Shown: piece after piece, positions 49,256-58,188 of the stretch
Numbering within the stretch: the stretch's first letter is position 1
Layout of the letters: each line of letters opens with the position of its first letter
Assembly (NCBI GenBank): GCA_910578555.1
Contig: CAJTPS010000016.1
Span: 1 to 64,000, forward strand
DNA length: 64,000 nt
Reading direction: 5' to 3'
DNA from: an uncultured Lachnospiraceae bacterium
GTDB lineage: Bacteria; Bacillota; Clostridia; Lachnospirales; Lachnospiraceae
Notes under the pieces: generated by a model
Databases searched by the model: none
What the model was told of the DNA's origin: nothing
The model's input: only the letters and a program-made list of their open reading frames with translations
Translations under genes and position numbers: made by a program

Positions 49256-50661
49256 GCTCTCTTCCATTTGACGCCCTCTCGTGTATCTTCCAGAATAATG
49301 CCCTGTGCCGCTAGCGTATCACGAATCTCGTCCGCTCTGGCAAAGTTCTTCGCTTTTCTTGCCTCTTGTCTTTCCTGAATCAACGCCTCAATCTCCGTAT
49401 CCAGAATCTCTTCTTTTTTCTCTACGATCAGTCCGCAGATATCGGACAGCATCACAATCTCATCCTTCATCGCCTGTATAAAAGCCTTGCCGGACTGCTC
49501 CGTTACATGCGTATTCGCAAATTTTACCAGTTCAAAAATGGCCGAAACGGCATCCGCCGTGTTAAAATCGTCGTCCATCGCCTCGTCAAACTTCTTGATG
49601 AAGACCTGCGCCTCCTCGGTCAGCGCCTTCTCCTGCGCACTCATCCCCGTATCCTGCACTTTGTCCATCAGATAATTCAGATTCGATACACTGGTCACGA
49701 TACGGTCCAGTCCGTTCTTCGCCGCTTCCATCAGATCCGCGCTGAAGTTAAGCGGACTCCTGTAATGCGCCGAGAGCATAAAGAACCGCAGTACCTGCAG
49801 ATCGTATTTCTCACTGATGTCCCTGACGGTAAAGAAGTTTCCCGCAGACTTGGACATTTTCTTATTATCAATATTCAAGAACCCGTTGTGCAGCCAGTAT
49901 TTCGCAAACTCTTTATCATTGGCCGCCTCAGACTGCGCGATCTCATTCTCATGATGCGGGAAGATCAGATCCTCGCCGCCCGCATGGATATCGATCTGAT
50001 CACCGAGATACTTTTTACTCATCACGGAGCACTCGATATGCCAGCCCGGACGGCCGTCGCACCAGGGTGACTCCCAGTACGGCTCGCCCTCCTTCTTAGG
50101 CTTCCAGAGCACGAAATCAAGCGGGTCCTGCTTCTGGTCTTCACCGGACACTAACAGGGAACGGCCGCCGCTTCGAAGATCATCGAGGTTCTTGTGCGAC
50201 AGCTTACCGTATCCCTGAAAACTTCTCGTCCTGTAATATACCGTGCCGTCCTGTGCCACATATGCGTGCCCTTTATCGATCAGTGTCTGTATCATCTCAA
50301 TCATGCCGTCGATCTCCTGCGTCGCCTTCGGGTGCGTGGTCGCTTCCTTCACGTTAAGCGCCTCCATATCTTTACGGCACTCCGCAATATAGCGTTCTGA
50401 AATCACGGAAGGGTCAACCCCTTCCTCATTTGCCTTCTTAATGATCTTATCGTCCACATCGGTAAAATTAGAGACGTAATTGACCTCATATCCCTTATGC
50501 TCCATATACCGTCTCGCCGTGTCAAAGATGATCATCGGTCTGGCATTTCCGATATGAATCAGATTGTACACGGTAGGACCGCATACGTACATGCTGACCT
50601 TTCCCTCCTGCAGCGGCACAAACTCTTCCTTTTGTCTTGATAGTGTGTTGAAAACCTTCAT
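49252..50661 (-). CDS. cysS: Cysteinyl-tRNA synthetase
   Basis: 469 residues from the ATG at 50661 (MKVFNTLSRQKEEFVPL), with GGGGAT upstream. The HIGH signature IHIGNARP, the zinc ligands CGPTVYN...WHIECS...HHENE and KKMSKSAGN are intact. It charges tRNA-Cys. It lies second in the operon whose leader is a T-box read by uncharged tRNA, so its expression responds to cysteine supply. Confidence 0.97.
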   Translation of the reverse strand: MKVFNTLSRQKEEFVPLQEGKVSMYVCGPTVYNLIHIGNARPMIIFDTARRYMEHKGYEVNYVSNFTDVDDKIIKKANEEGVDPSVISERYIAECRKDMEALNVKEATTHPKATQEIDGMIEMIQTLIDKGHAYVAQDGTVYYRTRSFQGYGKLSHKNLDDLRSGGRSLLVSGEDQKQDPLDFVLWKPKKEGEPYWESPWCDGRPGWHIECSVMSKKYLGDQIDIHAGGEDLIFPHHENEIAQSEAANDKEFAKYWLHNGFLNIDNKKMSKSAGNFFTVRDISEKYDLQVLRFFMLSAHYRSPLNFSADLMEAAKNGLDRIVTSVSNLNYLMDKVQDTGMSAQEKALTEEAQVFIKKFDEAMDDDFNTADAVSAIFELVKFANTHVTEQSGKAFIQAMKDEIVMLSDICGLIVEKKEEILDTEIEALIQERQEARKAKNFARADEIRDTLAAQGIILEDTREGVKWKRA

Positions 50662-50793
50662 ATTGATCCCCATTTCTGCGCACGTCTTAGTTTCACTTTG
50701 TTATAACAGTACCTCTGACAAGTTTGCGTCAAGTGCGCACAGACACAAATCCCGCGATTCTAAATTGTAACTTTCAATTTTATATACTAACCT

Positions 50794-51468
50794 TCATAAT
50801 TTTGCTTGCTTGTTCCGGCTTCTGACTTCTCTCTCCAGATCAATCAGTCTGTTCGTCAGTTCCGTATTGGCACGCTGTAATCCCGCTATATCCTCCCTGA
50901 CAGGATCGGGCAGGTTGATCTGATCCAATTCTTCCTGTGGCAGCAACCTGTTATTGCGCTTCACCACCCGTCCCGGCACACCAACTACCGTGGAGTTGGG
51001 TGGTACTTCCTCTAATACCACGCTGCCTGCTCCGATCTTGCTGTTGTCACCAATCTTAAAGGACCCCAGCACTTTAGCGCCTGTACTGATCATGACATTG
51101 TTCCCGATCGTGGGGTGACGTTTGCCCTGCTCCTTGCCGGTACCGCCCAGCGTCACGCCCTGATACAGCGTCACGTTGTCACCGATGACCGTAGTCTCCC
51201 CGATGATCACGCCATTGCCGTGATCTATGAAAAATCCTTTACCGATCTGCGCCCCGGGATGAATCTCGATCCCTGTCTTACGCACACCTTTCTGCGAAAT
51301 CCATCTTGCCAGAAAGTAATGTCCTTTCAGATACATCTTATGCGCCATGCGATAATAGATCATCACCTTGAAACTGGGATACAGGAACACTTCCATATTG
51401 GAGTGGATCGCCGGGTCGCGTTCGCGTATGATCCTGATCTCCTCCCTGATATTTCGTATCAAACCCAT
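50794..51468 (-). CDS. cysE: Serine O-acetyltransferase
   Basis: 224 residues from the ATG at 51468 (MGLIRNIREEIRIIRERDPAIHSNMEV), with AGGAAA upstream. The left-handed beta helix has hexapeptide repeats (IHPGAQIGKGFFIDHGNGVIIGETTVIGDNVTLYQGVTLGGTGKEQGKRHP). It makes O-acetylserine, the first committed step of cysteine synthesis. It is first gene after the T-box; cysS follows after 132 nt. A C-terminal coiled coil (about residues 190-224) is present. Confidence 0.96.
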   Translation of the reverse strand: MGLIRNIREEIRIIRERDPAIHSNMEVFLYPSFKVMIYYRMAHKMYLKGHYFLARWISQKGVRKTGIEIHPGAQIGKGFFIDHGNGVIIGETTVIGDNVTLYQGVTLGGTGKEQGKRHPTIGNNVMISTGAKVLGSFKIGDNSKIGAGSVVLEEVPPNSTVVGVPGRVVKRNNRLLPQEELDQINLPDPVREDIAGLQRANTELTNRLIDLEREVRSRNKQAKL

Positions 51469-51491
51469 GTTTTTTCCTTTTCCTGCAATGG

Positions 51492-51690
51492 AGAACAAAA
51501 CGAGCAAAGCTCGTTTGCGAGATTCGCTTCGCGAACTCGAATAAGCGGAGCAATTTCCTATACCAGAACAAAACGAGCAAAGCTCGTTTGCGAGATCTGC
51601 TTCGCAGCCTCGTAAATCCGGAGCACTTTCCTATACCAGAGCAAAAGTGCGCTTCGCACACTCTTATTTCAAAGGACGCACTTTCCTATG
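51492..51690 (+). repeat. Three tandem ~73-bp repeats inside the cysE leader
   Basis: Units start at 51492, 51565 and 51638 (period exactly 73). The first two begin AGAACAAAACGAGCAAAGCT and end TTTCCTATACC. Each carries two palindromes, CGAGCAAAGCTCG and TTGCGAGATTCGCTTCGC-like. The third is diverged and shorter (AGTGCGCTTCGCACA, GGACGCACTTTCCTATG). They lie between the T-box terminator and cysE, so every read-through transcript contains them. Confidence 0.85.
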
Positions 51691-51693
51691 AAA

Positions 51694-51753
51694 TAAAAAT
51701 CCGCGGTTCCCGCCCTATTCCGGTTCGGAAATAGAGACGAAATGATCCGCGGT
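51694..51753 (-). terminator. T-box terminator
   Basis: On the minus strand CCGCGGATC...GAACCGCGGAT closes a long stem including the T-box sequence, followed by TTTTTATTTC. Confidence 0.85.
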
Positions 51754-51945
51754 TCCACTCTACTTAAAGAATGCATCTGCACTCTTTCACTCAAGACCTG
51801 TAACGGGGTCAGCCGGGTCAAAGACCGGACTCCGGGGCGCACTTCCCATTCTCTTCGCAAGAACCGTTTTCAGCCGGCGGCGGTTCCTCTCTGCTGCTTC
51901 TGACAAAGGTACTCTTCCCTTTCAGCATCCATTCATCCATTGCAT
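51694..51945 (-). promoter_or_regulatory. T-box leader, probably cysteine-specific
   Basis: The T-box sequence AGAGTGGAACCGCGG is at 51761-51747 (minus). Upstream lie stem I elements: AGAGAGG, a distal loop region and a specifier-loop candidate GGGAAGTGCG containing the Cys codon TGC followed by a purine. The terminator/antiterminator alternative is clear and cysE-cysS follow. Uncharged tRNA-Cys should permit read-through. Confidence 0.88.
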
Positions 51946-51969
51946 TACATCTGATAAGTTTCTGCTATT

Positions 51970-51998
51970 AGAATATGCAAAAAAACGGATTTTGTCAA
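51970..51998 (-). promoter_or_regulatory. Promoter of the T-box/cysE operon
   Basis: On the minus strand a perfect TTGACA (51998-51993), a 17-nt spacer and TATTCT (51975-51970). It overlaps the end of the upstream ispF gap. Confidence 0.8.
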
Positions 51999-52021
51999 TC
52001 CTAATCTGTCTGCAGAAAAGA

Positions 52022-52570
52022 TCACTGCACAGACTGCCTCGGACATCCGCTGCACCCTCCACATTTCTTCCCGCTGACGTCCTCGCTGTACAGTTCTCTG
52101 GGACTGGTCAGCATACAGATCGCCTGAGCGGAGATGCCTTCGCCCGTACCGGTAAAACCAAGCCCTTCTTCGGTCGTGGCTTTTACATTTACCTGCCCTG
52201 TCTCGATCTCAAGCGCCGTCGCAATATTCTCCCGCATCCGGTCAATATACGGGCGCATCTTCGGCGCCTGGGCGATAATGGTCGCATCGATATTTTCGAT
52301 CAGGAAGCGGTTCTCCACAAGAAGCTCCCCCACGCGCTTCAGCAGCTCTATGGACGAGATTCCTTTATATGCAGGATCGGTATCCGGAAAATGCTTCCCG
52401 ATATCCCCCAGCGCCGCCGCTCCGAGCAGTGCATCCATGATGGCATGCAGAAGCACATCCGCATCCGAATGTCCAAGGAGTCCTTGATCATAAGGTATTT
52501 CCACGCCGCCCATGATCAGTTTGCGCCCTTCCACCAGGCGATGTACATCGTAACCCATTCCGATTCTCAT
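52022..52570 (-). CDS. ispF: 2-C-methyl-D-erythritol 2,4-cyclodiphosphate synthase
   Basis: 182 residues. Zinc-binding GMGYDVHRL and LGHSDADVLLHAIMDALLGAAALGDIGKHFPDTD and the later KATTEEGLGFTGTGEGI are diagnostic of IspF in the MEP isoprenoid pathway. The protein is longer than the usual ~160 residues because of a C-terminal tail with four clustered Cys (KKCGGCSGC). AGAGGA precedes the ATG. It is not in an operon with ispD here. Confidence 0.95.
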   Translation of the reverse strand: MRIGMGYDVHRLVEGRKLIMGGVEIPYDQGLLGHSDADVLLHAIMDALLGAAALGDIGKHFPDTDPAYKGISSIELLKRVGELLVENRFLIENIDATIIAQAPKMRPYIDRMRENIATALEIETGQVNVKATTEEGLGFTGTGEGISAQAICMLTSPRELYSEDVSGKKCGGCSGCPRQSVQ

Positions 52571-52728
52571 ACTGATTCCTCTTTCTATAATACGCCCTTT
52601 TTATCTGATATTTTCGCTTGCATGCCCTTTTCTGCAGTCCATACGCAGGACATACCTTCTATTGACAAAGACATCCTTTGCTTATTATACAAAACTATTG
52701 CGCACTGTTTTTGCACCTATATACGCAG

Positions 52729-53925
52729 TCAGGCTTGCGAAACCGATCGAATAATATGATCCAGCAGCCTGTCCGCCACTTCTTCCTTACTCATGATCGG
52801 CAGTTCCACCGTCTCTTCCTTCGTCAAAATCGTCACTACATTTGTGTCGGTGCCGAAACCTGCGCCCGCCTGTTTCAGATTATTGGCAACGATCATATCA
52901 ATATTCTTCTTTGCAAGCTTGACACGGGAGTTCTCCAGCATATGCTCCGTCTCCATGGAAAAGCCACACAGAAACTGCCCTTCCCTGCGGTGGGCTCCGA
53001 GATAGGCCAGAATATCTTCCGTGCGTTCCAGTTCTATGGAAAATTCCTCATCTTTTTTCTTGAGTTTCTCATCCGCAGTCACCCTCGGACGATAATCCGC
53101 CACCGCCGCCGCCTTAATGATGATATCCTGTGCCGGCGCAGCCTCCTTTACAGCCTGTGCCATATCCGCCGCAGATACGACAGGGACTACTTTCACATCC
53201 ATGGGCGGTTCGATATTTACTTTACCTGACACAAGTGTCACATCCGCTCCCCGCATCATGGCCGCTCTGGCAACGGCATATCCCATCTTGCCGGTGGAAT
53301 GATTGCTGATATAGCGTACCGGGTCCATTTTCTCCCGCGTAGGACCCGCCGTAACCAGAACTTTCCTGCCTTGCAGATCCTTGGGCGTCAGCGCTCTAAT
53401 AATATGCTCATAGAGCACTTCCGGCTCCGGCATCTTGCCCTCGCCCGTATCGCCGCAAGCCAGATAACCGCTGGCGGGGGTGATCACTTTCATGCCGTAT
53501 CGCACAAGCGTCTCCATATTATCCTGCACAACAGGATTCTGATACATCCTCGTATTCATCGCCGGCGCAAAGAGTTTAGGGCAAGTACACGCAAGCAGGG
53601 TCGTTGTCAGCATATCATCCGCGATACCGTGGGCCGCCTTCGCGATCACGTTCGCCGATGCGGGCGCCACAAGCACTACATCCGTCTGTTTTGCCAGCGA
53701 CACATGCTCCACCTGAAACTCGAAATTACGGTCAAAAGTATCCACCAGACATTTGTTGCCGGTCAGCGACTCAAAGGTGATCGGATTGATAAAGTTCGTG
53801 GCGTTTGGCGTCATGATCACGGTCACATCCGCGTTCTGCTTCACCAGCATACTGGCCAGCGAGGCGGCCTTATATGCCGCTATGCTGCCCGTGACACCGA
53901 GTAAAATATGTTTTCCTGCCAGCAT
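52729..53925 (-). CDS. coaBC: Bifunctional phosphopantothenoylcysteine decarboxylase/synthetase
   Basis: 398 residues. The N-terminal flavin-dependent CoaC half has GVTGSIAAYKA, the active-site His in FEVEHVSLAK, APAMNTRMYQNP and PASGYLACGDTGEG. The C-terminal CoaB half has ITAGPTREKMDPVRYISNHSTGKMG and a KKKDEEFSIELERTEDIL segment. Together they convert 4'-phosphopantothenate to 4'-phosphopantetheine for CoA. It starts 2 nt after the coaX stop behind GGAGGG, so the two form an operon. Confidence 0.97.
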   Translation of the reverse strand: MLAGKHILLGVTGSIAAYKAASLASMLVKQNADVTVIMTPNATNFINPITFESLTGNKCLVDTFDRNFEFQVEHVSLAKQTDVVLVAPASANVIAKAAHGIADDMLTTTLLACTCPKLFAPAMNTRMYQNPVVQDNMETLVRYGMKVITPASGYLACGDTGEGKMPEPEVLYEHIIRALTPKDLQGRKVLVTAGPTREKMDPVRYISNHSTGKMGYAVARAAMMRGADVTLVSGKVNIEPPMDVKVVPVVSAADMAQAVKEAAPAQDIIIKAAAVADYRPRVTADEKLKKKDEEFSIELERTEDILAYLGAHRREGQFLCGFSMETEHMLENSRVKLAKKNIDMIVANNLKQAGAGFGTDTNVVTILTKEETVELPIMSKEEVADRLLDHIIRSVSQA

Positions 53926-53927
53926 TT

Positions 53928-54698
53928 TTATCCCTCCGTATTCTTGTTATATATGATACCCAGCCCTTTCAAGGTCAATTCATTGTCGTATACGATCTTT
54001 CTCTTACAATAAGGAACTATGCTTCCTGCCAGTCCGCCTGTCGCCACTACCGGCGCTTCATAGCCGAGTTCATCAAAAATTCTCTCGATCATGCCGTCCA
54101 GACAGGCTGCCTGTCCCATCACGATACCGCTCTTCATACAGTCGATGGTATTCCTGCCGATTACCTTCTTCGGCGCCTCCAGACTGATCCGCGGAAGCTG
54201 GGACGTACGATTGACAAGAGAGTCCAGCGAAACCTTAACGCCCGGCAGGATCATGCCGCCGATGTAGTTCTTCTTATCGTCCACCACGCTGATCGTCGTT
54301 GCCGTCCCCATGTCGATCATGATAATCGGCGCACCGTAATACTGCAGTCCCGCCACCGCATTGACTACCAGATCCGAGCCGAGCTGCCCCGGATTATCCA
54401 TGAGGATGTTCAATCCCGTTTTCAGTCCGGGTCCTACCACAAGAGGCGTTCTCTGAAACAGTTTCTCCAAAGCCGCTTTGATGATATTATTGACGGGCGG
54501 CACTACCGAAGAAATAATACTGCCCGTGATCTCCTCCATGCTGATATGGTACAGTTCAAACAACGTGCGAAACTCCACCACGTACTCCAGTTCCGTATTG
54601 GACAGATTCGTGGACACACGCTCCACAAACCGTACCTTCTCTCCCTCGATACAGCCGATCACAATATTGGTATTTCCGATGTCAATCGCTAAGATCAT
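53928..54698 (-). CDS. coaX: Type III pantothenate kinase
   Basis: 256 residues of the ASKHA fold. The N-terminal ATP motif is LAIDIGNTNIVIGC. Others are PGQLGSDLVVNAVAG, MIDMGTATTISVVD and ATGGLAGSIVPY. It phosphorylates pantothenate, the first step of CoA synthesis. It is immediately upstream of coaBC. A MITE-like repeat separates it from the ECF transporter gene. Confidence 0.97.
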   Translation of the reverse strand: MILAIDIGNTNIVIGCIEGEKVRFVERVSTNLSNTELEYVVEFRTLFELYHISMEEITGSIISSVVPPVNNIIKAALEKLFQRTPLVVGPGLKTGLNILMDNPGQLGSDLVVNAVAGLQYYGAPIIMIDMGTATTISVVDDKKNYIGGMILPGVKVSLDSLVNRTSQLPRISLEAPKKVIGRNTIDCMKSGIVMGQAACLDGMIERIFDELGYEAPVVATGGLAGSIVPYCKRKIVYDNELTLKGLGIIYNKNTEG

Positions 54699-54855
54699 GC
54701 CTGCTCCCTGCTTTCTATACTATTTCTGTTCATAAGTTCCTCTACCTTCTGAACTTATTTGTGATTTTCTCTGATTGTCAGACCGGCCGCGTTTCGTCAG
54801 CGGCCGGTCTGCGCTTATGCGCCATAGTGTATTGTTCTCTCTATTTACAAATTTC

Positions 54856-54994
54856 GTAACAGTTTTGCCTTCGGCCTCCCTGTCACATCTGTTGCACACA
54901 AAATGCTCCAAAGTCATATTTGGGTGCCTGCACAACCCGCAACATCGCATACAGAGCGGTTTTGCCCGCGAATAGTGCAATGTTGAATCGTTAC
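54856..54994. repeat. MITE-like repeat, second near-complete copy
   Basis: 139 bp. It opens GTAACAGTTTTGCCTTCGGC and closes AATAGTGCAATGTTGAATCG and TTAC, in line with the 18990 copy across the whole length, including GCACACAAAATGCTCC and CGCATACAGAGCGG. The terminal inverted repeats are decayed to about 11 of 16 positions. Confidence 0.8.
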
Positions 54995-55007
54995 CATATT
55001 TCTACTT

Positions 55008-55871
55008 TTACTGCATTCTGGCAGCTGCCTGCCGTGCCTCCGCCACATGCTCCGGCTTCTCGTAAACCGGTTTCACTCTCGTCAGCGCAAAGCCGACACC
55101 CGCCACGATGATTGCCGCTACAACCGCCTCGACAATACCGTTAAACGTCACGACGCCCATGATCACGTCGAGCACAGCCTCCCCGGCTACGCCCACTGCC
55201 TGCGCATAGGCTTCTTTATATAAGATAAAAATACCGCTCATAACAAACAGCGTATTGGTAAACGCACCTGCCAGTCCCGCATATGCGAGCGCGATATTCG
55301 CAGACTCTTTCTTATTGCCGCTCACCGTGAGAACTGCCATCAGTGCACTGCCCGCAGCGATGCCGATGATCGTGCATACGATCGCGCTGAATGTATCAGG
55401 AAGCAGCCTGATCAGAAAAGCCCTGACGGAGATAAACAGAATCAGTGACGCCAGTAAATTTACAACAATCTTACCTGTCTGCCCCTCGCCCTTAAGCGCC
55501 CTGCGGATCAGGAGATAGATGAAATAAGGCACCACGCCGACCAGGATTCTCGGTACGAAGCAGATATATAAGCTCTTAAAGATACCGGACACGCCGACTA
55601 CGTTGTATGCCAGAACCGGCGAAAACACGAACGCCGATGCCGTAGCTGCCTTAAATGTGTTGTTGATGAAACTGGTCAGACCAAATACGAATCCCAAGAA
55701 TGCACCTTTCTTCGGTCCGAGAAATAGCGCTCCAAGGATAACCGGGATATGAATGATCGTCGCGTTGATGACTACAAGCGGGATGTATCCCAGCGGTGTG
55801 AATGCCATAATCACGATTATGGCGGTGAATAGTGCCGTAAGCACAAGTTCATAGGTTTTTTCATTTTTCAT
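55008..55871 (-). CDS. ECF transporter substrate-binding (S) component, probably pantothenate
   Basis: 287 residues from the ATG at 55871 (MKNEKTYELVLTALFTAIIVIMAFTPLGYIPLVVINATIIHIPVILGALFLGPKKGAFLGFVFGLTSFI), with AGGAGG upstream. This is the ECF S-component fold with an N-terminal six-helix core; the remaining ~100 residues add extra helices. It binds a vitamin and uses a shared EcfA/T module encoded elsewhere. Gene neighbourhood with coaX and coaBC suggests pantothenate (PanT-like), which is inference. It is longer than a minimal S component. Confidence 0.85.
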   Translation of the reverse strand: MKNEKTYELVLTALFTAIIVIMAFTPLGYIPLVVINATIIHIPVILGALFLGPKKGAFLGFVFGLTSFINNTFKAATASAFVFSPVLAYNVVGVSGIFKSLYICFVPRILVGVVPYFIYLLIRRALKGEGQTGKIVVNLLASLILFISVRAFLIRLLPDTFSAIVCTIIGIAAGSALMAVLTVSGNKKESANIALAYAGLAGAFTNTLFVMSGIFILYKEAYAQAVGVAGEAVLDVIMGVVTFNGIVEAVVAAIIVAGVGFALTRVKPVYEKPEHVAEARQAAARMQ

Positions 55872-55989
55872 GGTACAAATCCTCCTGTTATTATTCTCAT
55901 ACGAGATACAATACGGTGTCATCATACCACATTGATATTTTATTGACAATGTTTTTTTAAAGAAGCAATCCATTGTCCCCGAGGGACTT

Positions 55990-56020
55990 TGATATCGCAG
56001 GACGTACTTTCCTATGATGA
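55990..56020 (+). repeat. End fragment of the ~73-bp repeat
   Basis: TCGCAGGACGTACTTTCCTATGATGA matches the right end of the units at 51638 and 23208. It lies between the ECF gene and the chemoreceptor terminator. Confidence 0.5.
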
Positions 56021-56050
56021 TCAGGGTGTCAGCAGGTACCTTGCACCGAA

Positions 56051-56087
56051 ATTAAGGGGCGCACCGCTTTCCGGTGCACCCCTTAAT
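56051..56087 (-). terminator. Terminator after the second chemoreceptor gene
   Basis: A 16-bp stem ATTAAGGGGCGCACCG / CGGTGCACCCCTTAAT with one mismatch and a short loop. The T-run on the minus strand is weak (TTTCGG). Confidence 0.65.
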
Positions 56088-56112
56088 CATGTTTCGTGCT
56101 TTTACATATTTT

Positions 56113-57819
56113 CTAAACTCTGAGCGTAAATGCCGAAACCAGACCGCTCAACTCTGTCGCCTGTGCATTCAGTTCTTCGCTCGTCGCAGACGTCTCCTGC
56201 GCTGCCGCCGAGTTATTCTGAACTACTTCCGCAATTCTCTCTACCGCTACATCCGCCTGTTCCATGCTGCCTGCCTGTTCAACGGATATTTCTTTCATTT
56301 TCTTTGCGCTGTCTGCAACCATCTGTATGCCTTCTACCACTTCTTTCAGTGACTCGGAGGCTTTGCTTGCGTATCTGTTTCCTTCTTCCACCTCATGCAT
56401 CGCCGTTTCAATCAATGCTTTGGAATTTACAGCGGATTTCGCGCTCTGCTCTGCCAGATTGCGGATCTGGTCTGCCACCACCGCAAATCCTCTTCCTGCT
56501 TCTCCCGCCCTTGCCGCTTCAATCGAGGCATTTAAGGACAGAAGATTGGTCTGACTTGCAATATCCTCAATCTGAACAATAATCTCGCCGATCTTTTCAG
56601 AAGCCTCACTGATGCGGTTCATCGCCCCCATCATCGCTTCCATATCGCCGCGGCTGTTCTCCGCCACACTCGCATACTTATGTGCCTCATTATAAGCCGT
56701 TCCGAGTTCATCTGCAGTTGTCTTGATTCCGTTGCTCAGTTCATTGATCGTTGCCTGCATTTCCTCTACCGAAGCGGCCTGATCCGTAGCACCTTCCGCT
56801 ACCGACTGTGCAGCCTCTGCGAGGTTTGTAGCGCCCGCCAGCACCTGTTCGGTTGCCGAATTGACGCCTTTGAGTGTTGCATTTATCTGATGATCCAGTT
56901 TTCTCATTTCCATCAATAGAGAACTGTACTCACCCACATATTGTTCTTCACATTCTGTTGTGACGGCAAAGTTCCCTTCAGCCATCTCATTTAAAACCCT
57001 GCCCACGTCAACGATAATCGCCTCAATCCGGTCCGCCATGACCTGAACACTTCCGACGAGGTCTGCAATCTCATCCTCCGACTCAACTACCGGAAGCGCC
57101 GAATGAATATCCCCGTCTGCAAATGTTGCAAATCTATCCTTTAATTCGTTCAACGGCTTCTCGATCCCTGTTGAAATGTTTCCTGAAAGTTTCATAGCAT
57201 AGAAAATAACACCGGCTATTACAATTGCTATCCCCACTAATAATATGTAAAATAACGATCCCAGAAATGCTCTCTTCTTGTCACCCACAGAAGAGTTTAC
57301 CTCCATCAGGTTTTCCAGTGCATCATCCAATGCCTGATATTTAGGTGCCGCCTCCACGGCCATCAGATCCTGCGCCTGCATGCATTGCTCCGTATCTGTT
57401 GTCGCCCCAAGCTCAGCCACCTGCGCATCAATCTGCTTATATTCTGCCCATGCTTTATCTATGGCTTCTATGCAGGCATGTCCTTCCTCTGTGACCATCG
57501 TAGGACGGACAACCTCCAACAGCCTCTCAAATTCGGAAACAGCCTCCTCATGCTGTTCTAACATGTTCGCAATCTGCTCATCACTATCATACCCGATGAT
57601 TCCTCTTGTGGCGGCACGTACCTCCGCCGATTCATTCATGACTAACGCAATATCCCCCTGCGGATATGCATAATTGTCCAGAACGTGCTCAAACTCTATG
57701 ACCATATAGAACATAGCCGCCAGGATCAATACCGATAATACGCCAAAGATCCCGATAATCTGCGAGAATGACTTTTTCAGCCGGACACCTATCCTCATTT
57801 TGTTAAGTTTTTGAATCAC
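56113..57819 (-). CDS. Methyl-accepting chemotaxis protein with extracellular four-helix sensor
   Basis: 568 residues. A membrane helix (about 20-43), a ~150-residue extracellular 4HB_MCP-like helical domain (EVRAATRGIIGYDSDEQIANMLEQHEEAVSEFERLL), a second helix (about 190-212), HAMP and the signalling coiled coil with tip SQTNLLSLNASIEAARAGEAGRGFAVVADQIRNLAEQSAKSA are all present. GTG at 57819 is the start (AGGAGG upstream). It senses an external ligand and feeds CheA. It has its own promoter at 57972-57999. Confidence 0.94.
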   Translation of the reverse strand: MIQKLNKMRIGVRLKKSFSQIIGIFGVLSVLILAAMFYMVIEFEHVLDNYAYPQGDIALVMNESAEVRAATRGIIGYDSDEQIANMLEQHEEAVSEFERLLEVVRPTMVTEEGHACIEAIDKAWAEYKQIDAQVAELGATTDTEQCMQAQDLMAVEAAPKYQALDDALENLMEVNSSVGDKKRAFLGSLFYILLVGIAIVIAGVIFYAMKLSGNISTGIEKPLNELKDRFATFADGDIHSALPVVESEDEIADLVGSVQVMADRIEAIIVDVGRVLNEMAEGNFAVTTECEEQYVGEYSSLLMEMRKLDHQINATLKGVNSATEQVLAGATNLAEAAQSVAEGATDQAASVEEMQATINELSNGIKTTADELGTAYNEAHKYASVAENSRGDMEAMMGAMNRISEASEKIGEIIVQIEDIASQTNLLSLNASIEAARAGEAGRGFAVVADQIRNLAEQSAKSAVNSKALIETAMHEVEEGNRYASKASESLKEVVEGIQMVADSAKKMKEISVEQAGSMEQADVAVERIAEVVQNNSAAAQETSATSEELNAQATELSGLVSAFTLRV

Positions 57820-57971
57820 TATGTAACCCTCCTCTGATATTATATTTGCCGCTGCTTCTCCGGAATATGATTTGCAGTTTTCCTAATTTCTTATATGTGG
57901 CATAGGTGAACCTTTCCCCTGTACAAAAAATTGATCATTCCCAAACTCTCCATTGCAACATGCTTACTTTA

Positions 57972-57999
57972 ATAATACCACCGTTATCTTAATATTCAA
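57972..57999 (-). promoter_or_regulatory. Promoter of the second chemoreceptor gene
   Basis: On the minus strand TTGAAT (57999-57994), a 16-nt spacer and TATTAT (57977-57972). Of the 57820-58188 gap, the rest holds a ~150-nt AT-rich leader and the OPT-operon hairpin; no gene is seen. Confidence 0.6.
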
Positions 58000-58084
58000 G
58001 TGTTTTGATCTATTTCTTCGTTTTTTTAGGAGAATACTTTTCTCTATCCTGCATACACGCATAAATGTTTTTTCAAGACACACA

Positions 58085-58157
58085 AAAACAGGACCCCATT
58101 CATGATCTCCCGAACGGATATGCCGTTACCGGAGCCGGTTGAAGTCCTGCTTTTACC
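58085..58157 (-). terminator. Possible terminator of the OPT-PqqD operon
   Basis: On the minus strand GCAGGAC and GGGGTCCTG pair across about 50 nt that hold an inner AACGG/CCGTT hairpin, followed by TTTTTGTG. Weaker than the other terminators. Confidence 0.45.
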
Positions 58158-58188
58158 AGCACAAATATAATTATATGTTTCTGATTAT

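Noticed and set aside
51669..51860. A 63-residue minus-strand ORF upstream of cysE
   Set aside because: It lies entirely inside the T-box stem and terminator, including the conserved T-box sequence; it has no ribosome site.
54856..54994. A riboswitch upstream of coaX
   Set aside because: The structured segment is a dispersed repeat present at three other unrelated places.
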